From assembly GCF_964340395.1 (NCBI RefSeq), contig NC_135560.1, positions 11,643,098 to 11,655,097 of the forward strand: a stretch of DNA of 12,000 nt, read 5' to 3'. Below the pieces are notes generated by a model. That model was not told where the DNA came from, made no database searches, and saw nothing but the letters and a program-made list of their open reading frames with translations. The position numbers and the translations under genes are program-made. Positions 8,901 to 12,000 of the stretch are shown piece after piece. Source of the DNA: Glandiceps talaboti (lineage: Eukaryota; Hemichordata; Enteropneusta; Spengelidae). Within the stretch, counting starts at the first letter, position 1. Every line of letters begins with the position of its first letter.

Positions 8901-11900
8901 GGGCAACTTGCCAAGAGATGAAGCATATACATCAGCCAATGTAGTAACGAGAATGATATTTTTATGGTGGTAATATTTCCCTTAATAGCAAGTATCTTTG
9001 GGGATGGGGGGAGGGGGTGAATTAATAACATAAACACAGTGGAACGTTGAAAATTCCATGACTGATGAAACCTTATGTTCAAAGTTGCGTACCAGAGGTA
9101 ACTGTTTTAGACGTTAAATAATTGATTCAATCGATACACCATGAAAAGACTAATTAATTTTAAGCGCTGCGAAAATTGATTGAACCTTGCGAAGATTTCC
9201 TGTCTGTTCTTTCAATAGTGTGTTAATTCTCATGGTTTGAGTTTTCTGTGAACTCGATAGTAACACAAACATACGATTTCTCTACGGATCGTCAGATTGT
9301 GTAATTCCCTGGTATCATCATATTTTCCTTCGCGTACATTCTGGCCATAAATAGGCCAGGTTGCACTGCATTCAACTCGTTTCTGCATGATTACACACGA
9401 TCAAGCCGTACCTCACACGTAAGACAAAATGATGTCAGCAAATTAGTCACACTTCAAATCCGTCACTAGAGGGCGCACTACACTCGAAAAGTTTTCTCGT
9501 TATCATGTTGATGAAAGAAAACTTATACTGTTCAGCAAAATTTGTTAAACTATTTGAACGAAATCCTTTTGAGGTCAACTTTTAAGGTCAATACTAGTGT
9601 TAAAAATTAACATATACGTTTCGCTTTTAATCAGGTGCTTCCATGATGGTAAGATTTGACAGAGGCGTACAGTACAAGTCTTTCAGTAGCTGCCGTGATG
9701 TCTTTGATGACGACAGCAGTGCTTTGCTAGGTCAAGGGTCAACGTGTTTCTTCCGTGATCCCAAAACATTGATTATTATCATCGGTAAAGGCAGTGGACT
9801 GGTTACACCAGGTAAGGGGTATATCATAAATATATCATTATTGCTGTATTCAATGTCAAATCGAGTTACAAACATCAAATATAGAATTTCTCTTGTGAAT
9901 TTCATAAGACGAATTAAGTTTCCGCGAGTAGGTTTGTTTTTGAATTCGACACAAATTTTGAAAGCTACTATATTGCGAAATAAGGACGGTTTTGGTAGTT
10001 TTAATGTATGGGGAAACAAATTAACCAACGAACAAACAAACAAACAAACAAACAAACATGATGAAGTAAATTGGGAGGTGACGCAAAGACACAGTGCAGT
10101 ATGGTATAATTCCAAATTCCAATGGTTTATGTACGAATATTTCTGAATTGGACTCGACTACAGCACTCACAATATTCGTATTTTATTTTTTCTAAAAGGC
10201 GATGTGCTAACTCTCAGAAGCGGTGCAGTCAAAACTTTCCTCCAAGAAATTTCCTATGTTGCTGCGGGTAACGTAACTGTCGCAGGGCCGGATCAACCTC
10301 TGCAACCATTGGCTGTATTACAAGGTTCCCCGAAGATTCCAAGCTGTGGAGATGTTAGAATCAGTGGCCGTAAATCAACCGGCAGTGGTGCCCGAATGAT
10401 GACGTATTCATGGGATGTTGGAAGTAGTGGTAATACAGCCAGTGTTGATACAGTACTTAGCGGCGTAACCAGTAAGTGCTTTACTCTCAAGTTCATCCTT
10501 TACATATACGAAATATGATATCTACATTTGATGGTTCACATTCAGTTTGCCTAGTTCAAAAAAAGAGTTGGGTAAAATGTACGGTACCGGTCAAAACGTA
10601 AGGTGACGGAATCTTTTCTCTCTTTTCAGCCCCAGATTTGCTGGTGAATGGTACCTTACTAGACGCCGATACACCGTACAACTTCTCCCTCACGGTCACT
10701 AACTTCTTCAGTGAAAGTCACACAGCATACTACGTAGTGGAAAGATCTGCTATAGCCCTTCCTGAAGTCAAGGTTGTAGCGAAGGGTATTGATATCACGT
10801 CAGCCAGTGTATCAGACAGGTAAGCATGATAACTTTAAAACATGATATATGTAGACATTTTCTAGAGTGGTCTGAGGTTCTTCACGTGTAGTGAGCGAAC
10901 TACAAATAGATATGTCATTGTTTGCATTCGTCTTGGTTCATAACTGTCCACATTTCCTTCATATATTAAAATACCGGATATTACGAATAACATTTGAGTC
11001 AACAAATATCATTTCTGTATTGCAGCTCGTAACCCAAGAATAACTTTAAATGGTCAGATCGGGGTTGGTTCTACACAGTGTTACTCTGATAGCCGTAATG
11101 ATAATCATGTAACTTTGGGTAAAAAATGATCACCTTAATTTGACCATACTACTGACGTTTTGTTTCATGTGTTTATGAGGTTTTTAACTTTTAAATGGTG
11201 TTTCCCTTGCAGCTTTGATCTGACCTCTGAAGTAACGTTTTATTCTGAGTGTGTTCCACCTGGTACAACTGTCTTTTCATGGTCTGTCGATAACAATGAA
11301 GTACCCTTGAATTTAAAAACAATTGACAAGAGAACTCTCCACGTTGATGCCAACAGTCTGCCAGGTAAGAGAGCCATAAAATACAAATTTAATTGTTCAA
11401 AACTAGTCCCTATCCAGTCAGTTCGATCTCGACCTGTTGTCGACATTTGGAGGAATTCCATCTAAAATGGATACAATATGTCGAATTATGACATCACATA
11501 TATTCAACGATGGGAATGCCCTTCGCTTGGTTTCCTTCCATAGTATACTCATCTCGCTAATGGCATAACTTTTCTGAAGAATGTGAAATTATCTTCAAAT
11601 ATTACAGCAGACACAGACATGTGAGGAAATGATACTGCTGTGTAATACAAGTAGGCAATGCGTACACTAAATTGCTTGGATAATATATCTCGCCTTACCC
11701 AATTCTAAGATATTGATACAACCCTTCTGTTTACAGGCGACGAAGTCATTACATTCACCGTTGAGGTATACAAAGATAGTGAACCTGACAAAGTTGTCGA
11801 ATCGTCCATCACCGTTACCACAGTCAGTACGCCATTAGTGGCCATTATTCGCGGTGGTGCCGAGATGACCGTTGGTCGAGATAGTGGTACTCTCCGAATA

Positions 11901-11969
11901 GATGGTTCTGCTTCATATGACCCGGATGAAGTTGCCATAGATATAACCTACGCCTGGACATGCCAACAG
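4181..11969 (+). CDS. Partial REJ-domain, polycystin-1-family-like gene (11 internal exons)
   Basis: The gene encodes part of a large extracellular region, probably of a polycystin-1/REJ-type membrane receptor. Eleven exons join with compatible phases (entry phase 1; then 2,0,1,1,1,1,1,1,2,1; exit phase 0) into 624 codons without a stop. That consistency is the strongest evidence for the model. Domains in order are DxCGxC Cys-rich units (residues 1-66), an IPT/TIG-like domain (70-158), an unassigned beta-rich linker (158-271) and a REJ module (272-624, incomplete). REJ hallmarks are the paired Cys302/Cys320, a PGD turn (341-343), a YSWDV core (411-415), an FSW core (517-519), SYDPD (606-610) and YAWTC (618-622). 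N-glycosylation sequons lie at N60, N134, N366, N439 and N450, as expected of a secreted or surface region. Start codon, signal peptide, GPS, PLAT and membrane segments lie outside the window. Family knowledge: REJ proteins act in sperm-egg jelly recognition or in sensory and ciliary signalling. Which applies here cannot be told. Confidence 0.85.
4326..4809 (+). other. Intron 1 (484 bp) with a MITE-like insertion
   Basis: GTGGGA...TTTCAG borders. Besides the MITE-like element (4391-4525) I see no further structure. A short open frame (4757-4957) is exon 2 with intronic flanks. Confidence 0.8.
4391..4525. mobile_element. MITE-like element with terminal inverted repeats and TA target duplication
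   Basis: The left end GCCTGTCTACGTGTG (from 4391) and the reverse complement of the right end, GCCTGAGTACGGATG (to 4525), agree at 11 of 15 positions. Both ends are flanked by TA (4389-4390 and 4526-4527), the target duplication of Tc1/mariner-type elements. The flanking C and G extend the palindrome to CTAGCCTG. The element is 135 bp, too small to code for a transposase. It also contains GCGA/TCGC and TGTGG/CCACA self-complementary pairs. It is called from one copy only, so it stays tentative. Confidence 0.45.
4810..4915 (+). CDS. Exon 2: last CGVCNGTGTxC unit and entry to the TIG-like domain
   Basis: Entry phase 2, exit phase 0; the first base completes Ser49 (AG|T). Acceptor GTATTTCAG, donor GAA|GTAAGA. 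Residues 54-66 read DACGVCNGTGTNC, the classic form of the CGVCxGxGxxC unit that also occurs in the Cys-rich part of ADAMTS proteins. The tail WVTPNYIPEDTAMEL (71-85, the last residue from exon 3) leads into the first strand of an IPT/TIG-like fold, where a P at 74 after the strand start is typical. N60 lies in an NGT sequon. Confidence 0.85.
4916..5488 (+). other. Intron 2 (573 bp) with small palindromes
   Basis: GTAAGA...ATTACAG borders. It contains a perfect TTGGCC-ACC-GGCCAA palindrome (5186-5200) and CTGCAAATTTGCAG (5350-5363), the latter inside a longer imperfect inverted repeat (ACAC...GTGT). No coding signal. Confidence 0.75.
5489..5633 (+). CDS. Exon 3: core of the IPT/TIG-like domain
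   Basis: Entry phase 0, exit phase 1. Acceptor TTTAATTACAG, donor GCAG|GTAGGC. Residues 85-132 contain LTIVGAGF (85-92), a Cys at 100, Y117-E-S119 and TTITCMSP (121-128). This matches the TIG pattern of an ITG-x-x-F strand, then Y-S-x-T-x-I-x-C-x-x-P. C100 and C125 probably form the domain disulfide. Reading through the donor stays open for 22 more codons to TAG at 5699-5701. However, the spliced product continues the TIG consensus far better (SADNYTITI), so 5633 is the preferred end. Confidence 0.85.
5634..6049 (+). other. Intron 3 (416 bp) with a CA/CG repeat
   Basis: GTAGGC...AATACAG borders. The main feature is the alternating purine-pyrimidine tract at 5874-5948, about 100 bases before the exon 4 acceptor. 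The minus-strand open frame across it (poly-VC) is an artefact. Confidence 0.75.
5874..5948. repeat. Perfect 75-bp alternating purine-pyrimidine tract (CG/CA mix then (AC)n)
   Basis: From 5874 to 5948 every base alternates purine and pyrimidine. The first 28 bases mix GC and AC dinucleotides (runs such as ACGCGCGCACGCGCACGT), followed by about 23 uninterrupted AC units (5902-5948). A CG-rich alternating start joined to a long CA repeat is a textbook Z-DNA-prone sequence. Confidence 0.95.
6050..6124 (+). CDS. Exon 4: last strands of the TIG-like domain
   Basis: A short 75-base phase 1-1 exon. Acceptor CAAATACAG, donor GAAG|GTAGGT. Residues 133-157 read DNYTITI followed by IRRDADI and GGSLSVYE. 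This supplies the closing strand (Y-T-I-x-I) and the linker after a TIG fold. N134 is in an NYT sequon. It is supported mainly by phase fit on both sides and by completing the domain. Its small size means it could be missed by automatic prediction. Confidence 0.75.
6125..7182 (+). other. Intron 4 (1058 bp) largely occupied by a minisatellite
   Basis: GTAGGT...TTTTCAG borders. About 6300-6725 is a degenerate tandem repeat (listed separately), and similar GATAACTG words start as early as 6174. From about 6730 to 7182 I see ordinary AT-rich DNA without coding signal. Confidence 0.75.
6300..6725. repeat. Degenerate minisatellite, unit about 55-65 bp
   Basis: The anchor word TTGTGAYAACTGCCTCATGT recurs, with changes, starting near 6394, 6459, 6521, 6583, 6638 and 6680. 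Spacings are 65, 62, 62, 55 and 42, so units shorten toward the 3' side. Within a unit a 23-bp subunit is itself doubled: CTCATGTAATATG... at 6408-6430 and CTCATGTAGTATG... at 6431-6453. More diverged GTGATAACTG words occur at 6309 and 6174. Confidence 0.85.
7183..7329 (+). CDS. Exon 5: beta-rich linker, unassigned family
   Basis: A phase 1-1 exon of 147 bases. Acceptor TATGTTTTCAG, donor GGTG|GTAAGT (consensus). Residues 158-206 begin DITVTDIGPAITDLDNSV, then ITLTVTAGAG. The DLDN motif followed by a T/V-rich strand resembles cadherin-like or other calcium-binding beta-sandwich repeats, but I cannot assign a named family. There are no Cys. The neighbouring exons share its phase, so exon 5 could be inserted or skipped without breaking the frame. 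Confidence 0.75.
7330..8202 (+). other. Intron 5 (873 bp) with a duplicated acceptor
   Basis: GTAAGT...AATTTCAG borders. A near-copy of the 3' splice site lies at 8108. A run of nine C occurs at 8133-8141, just after that copy. The rest is AT-rich and shows no coding signal. Confidence 0.75.
8088..8202 (+). promoter_or_regulatory. Tandemly duplicated 3' splice site ahead of exon 6
   Basis: ACATTTTTGGGGTCAAATTTCAG ends at 8108 and ACATTTTTTGTCAAATTTCAG ends at 8202, 94 bases apart. Upstream words (CATAATCATT at about 8050 and 8149) also repeat. The bases after each AG resemble one another: 15 of 24 agree. This suggests a duplication that took the intron end plus the first bases of exon 6. The upstream copy used in phase 1 reaches TAA after about 23 codons, so the downstream copy is the productive one. 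Confidence 0.55.
8203..8430 (+). CDS. Exon 6: linker and first strand of the REJ module
   Basis: A phase 1-1 exon of 228 bases. Acceptor GTCAAATTTCAG, donor AATG|GTAAGT. Residues 207-282 include AIFAHYSLGSEHVFTGEF, a single Cys near the middle (ITSCLVEA), and a charged GLGDTDENPF stretch. The end, PNLVSAQFSNNG (272-283), joins exon 7 to give the expected start of a REJ module: F-S-x-x-G, then hydrophobic-R-F-D. An almost identical acceptor lies 94 bases upstream (see the separate entry). The upstream site reads into TAA, so 8203 is preferred. Confidence 0.85.
8595..8640. repeat. 46-bp hairpin with perfect 14-bp arms, flanked by TTTTACC
   Basis: CCTTGGAGTAATTA (8595-8608) and TAATTACTCCAAGG (8627-8640) are exact reverse complements around an 18-base loop. 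TTTTACC occurs at 8590-8596, overlapping the left arm by two bases, and at 8641-8647. It could be a minimal palindromic element or a replication-slippage product. A second weaker inverted repeat, CATAGAC...GTCTATG, follows at about 8647-8677. Confidence 0.85.
8760..8890 (+). other. Possible alternative exon within intron 6
   Basis: A strong acceptor (T-rich tract, then TTTTTTGTACAG ending at 8759) precedes a frame that is open in phase 1, the phase left by exon 6. The first codons would read AFNSEYHSLSPECFKCKSGS, with C-x-x-C spacing and four Cys overall, ending at TAG (8888-8890) after 43 codons. It could act as a terminal exon, giving a truncated product without the REJ core. Alternatively it could be a 54-base cassette exon (8760-8813) using the weak donor TCAG|GTTCGC, also phase 1-1. 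Direct joining of exon 6 to exon 7 matches the REJ consensus, so this exon would be optional. No AATAAA is seen shortly after it. A chance open frame is also possible. Confidence 0.25.
9463..9477 (+). promoter_or_regulatory. CTCF-like binding motif
   Basis: TCACTAGAGGGCGCA matches the bilaterian CTCF core CCASYAGRKGGCRSY at 13 of 15 positions; the first and last bases differ. It lies in intron 6, 158 bases before exon 7. Single motif matches occur by chance, so binding is inferred only. Confidence 0.35.
9635..9811 (+). CDS. Exon 7: N-terminal REJ core
   Basis: A phase 1-1 exon of 177 bases. Acceptor CTTTTAATCAG, donor CCAG|GTAAGG. Residues 284-341 contain MVRFDRGVQ (287-295), SCRDVFDDD (301-309), ALLGQGSTCFF (312-322), LIIIIGKGSG (328-337) and VTP (339-341). 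This is the known REJ signature: C-x-x-(V/L)-F, then L-x-G-x-x-x-x-C, then L-x-I-x-(L/I)-G, then P-G-D. C302 and C320 probably form a disulfide. It is one of the most diagnostic exons in the window. Confidence 0.92.
9812..10198 (+). other. Intron 7 (387 bp) with an AACA repeat
   Basis: GTAAGG...CTAAAAG borders. The reading frame of exon 7 stays open through most of this intron to TGA at 10144-10146, and a minus-strand frame is open too. The composition (AACA repeat, low complexity) and the perfect PGD join across the splice support an intron. Confidence 0.8.
10031..10058. repeat. (AACA)7 microsatellite
   Basis: Seven uninterrupted AACA units within intron 7. Confidence 0.95.
10199..10471 (+). 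CDS. Exon 8: central REJ region
   Basis: The largest exon (273 bases), phase 1-1. Acceptor TCTAAAAG with a weak pyrimidine tract, donor ACCA|GTAAGT. With exon 7 it gives PGDVLTLRSG (341-350), the conserved turn and strand. Then follow GNVTVAG (365-371, with a sequon) and a P/Q/L-rich spacer. Next comes IPSCGDVRISGRKSTGSGAR (388-407) and the YSWDV core (411-415). This is the usual first C-x-x-hydrophobic-S-x-x-S-x-G-x-x-x-x-Y-x-W segment of REJ modules, with C391 as the conserved Cys. The exon acceptor is the least canonical in the model. Confidence 0.88.
10630..10819 (+). CDS. Exon 9: REJ beta-sandwich segment
   Basis: Entry phase 1, exit phase 2. Acceptor CTCTTTTCAG, donor GACAG|GTAAGC. Residues 434-495 include PDLLVNGTLLDADTPYNFSL (434-453) and FFSESHTAYYVV (458-469). 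In REJ modules this is the L-x-x-x-x-x-Y-x-F-x-L-x-V-x-N-x-x-G/S strand pair, an Ig/FN3-like half. Then LPEVKV (476-481) and GIDITSASVSD (485-495) start the next half-domain. Sequons NGT (439) and NFS (450) suggest glycosylation. Confidence 0.88.
10820..11212 (+). other. Intron 9 (393 bp) with a pseudo-exon candidate
   Basis: GTAAGC...CCTTGCAG borders. An internal acceptor (CTGTATTGCAG ending at 11025) is followed by a frame open for about 33 codons. This stretch does not fit the phase of its neighbours (see findings). No other structure is evident. Confidence 0.7.
11213..11364 (+). CDS. Exon 10: second half of the REJ core
   Basis: Entry phase 2, exit phase 1. Acceptor TTTCCCTTGCAG, donor CCAG|GTAAGA. 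The first base completes Ser496. Residues 497-546 contain FDLTSEVTFYSECVPPGT (497-514) and VFSWSVDNNE (516-525). These match the REJ pattern L-x-S-x-(A/V)-x-x-x-S-x-C-x-x-x-x-x-F-x-W. Later LHVDANSLPG (538-547) matches the L-x-hydrophobic-x-x-x-x-L-x-P-G stretch. Retention of the next intron would add about 32 codons to a TAA at 11463-11465. Confidence 0.9.
11365..11736 (+). other. Intron 10 (372 bp), nothing recognised
   Basis: GTAAGA...TTTACAG borders. AT-rich, without repeats or coding signal beyond the short read-through from exon 10. Confidence 0.75.
11737..11969 (+). CDS. Exon 11: REJ segment with SYDPD and YAWTC motifs
   Basis: Entry phase 1, exit phase 0. Acceptor CTGTTTACAG, donor CAACAG|GTAACA. 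Residues 547-624 contain ITFTVEVYKD (551-560), SSITVTTVSTPLVAIIRGG (569-587), then LRIDGSASYDPD (599-610) and ITYAWTCQQ (616-624). This is the best conserved part of REJ and polycystin-1 proteins (S-P-L-x-A-x-I-x-G-G, L-D-x-S-x-S-x-D-P-D, Y-x-W-x-C), so the family call is firm. The frame exits intact into an intron that leaves the window, so the REJ module and all following domains are cut off. Confidence 0.93.
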
Positions 11970-12000
11970 GTAACAAGTCATAAAATTATCCTAATATATT

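Larger units (their letters stand above)
8431..9634 (+). other. Intron 6 (1204 bp) with hairpins, cryptic exon and CTCF-like site
   Basis: GTAAGT...TTAATCAG borders. This longest confirmed intron separates the linker from the REJ core. It holds the 46-bp hairpin (8595-8640), the possible exon (8760-8890), a G-rich patch (9000-9017), CTGGCC-N7-GGCCAG (9341-9359) and the CTCF-like motif (9463-9477). Each is described separately or too small for comment. Confidence 0.75.

Noticed and set aside
9000-9017. Second G-rich patch (GGGG, GGGGGG, GGGGG)
   Set aside because: Only three separate runs of three or more G, so a standard four-run quadruplex is not met.
9341-9359. CCATAAATAGG inside a GGCC palindrome as a CArG or TATA element
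   Set aside because: The A/T core is seven bases, not the six of a CArG box, and there is no sign of a promoter nearby.
9812-10146. Read-through of exon 7 to a TGA giving a longer 167-codon frame
   Set aside because: The donor CCAG|GTAAGG and the join to exon 8 give the conserved PGDVLTLR motif; the read-through is low complexity with an AACA repeat.
1-12000. CRISPR arrays, bacterial operons, tRNA or rRNA genes, viral insertions
   Set aside because: No direct repeat-spacer pattern, cloverleaf with matching internal promoter boxes, rRNA-like stretch or viral protein motif was seen; the window is ordinary animal genomic DNA.

Overview
The window is genomic DNA of an animal, most likely a marine invertebrate (deuterostome or lophotrochozoan). 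Short coding blocks on the + strand are separated by AT-rich introns with clean GT..AG borders. Simple-sequence DNA is abundant (GATA/GACA, CA, AACA and a roughly 60-bp minisatellite), and nothing suggests bacterial or viral gene organisation. The species cannot be named from the sequence alone.

One gene can be supported. Eleven exons on the + strand (4181-4325, 4810-4915, 5489-5633, 6050-6124, 7183-7329, 8203-8430, 9635-9811, 10199-10471, 10630-10819, 11213-11364, 11737-11969) join with matching phases into one open frame. They total 1871 bases, which gives 624 codons when the first base is supplied by an upstream exon. The protein fragment is extracellular: Cys-rich DxCGxC units (residues 1-66), an IPT/TIG-like Ig fold (about 70-158), a beta-rich linker of unknown family (about 158-271), and a REJ (receptor for egg jelly) module of the polycystin-1 family (about 272 to the end, not finished). 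Both gene ends lie outside the window. In relatives the REJ module is followed by GPS, PLAT and a multi-pass membrane region, so those parts are expected downstream but are not seen here. Residue numbers below refer to this 624-residue fragment.

Layout: 1-4180 has no recognisable exon. It is either a long upstream intron or intergenic DNA, and it holds a compound GATA/GACA microsatellite (1869-2198), a G-rich tract and two inverted repeats. From 4181 to the end is the gene. Its introns carry a 135-bp MITE-like element (4391-4525), a 75-bp alternating purine-pyrimidine tract (5874-5948), a degenerate minisatellite (about 6300-6725), a duplicated splice acceptor (8108 and 8202), a 46-bp hairpin (8595-8640), a possible alternative exon (8760-8890), and a CTCF-like motif (9463-9477).

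I see no new multi-gene system. The points most worth a second look are the domain order of the REJ protein and the intronic sequences that could give alternative transcripts.
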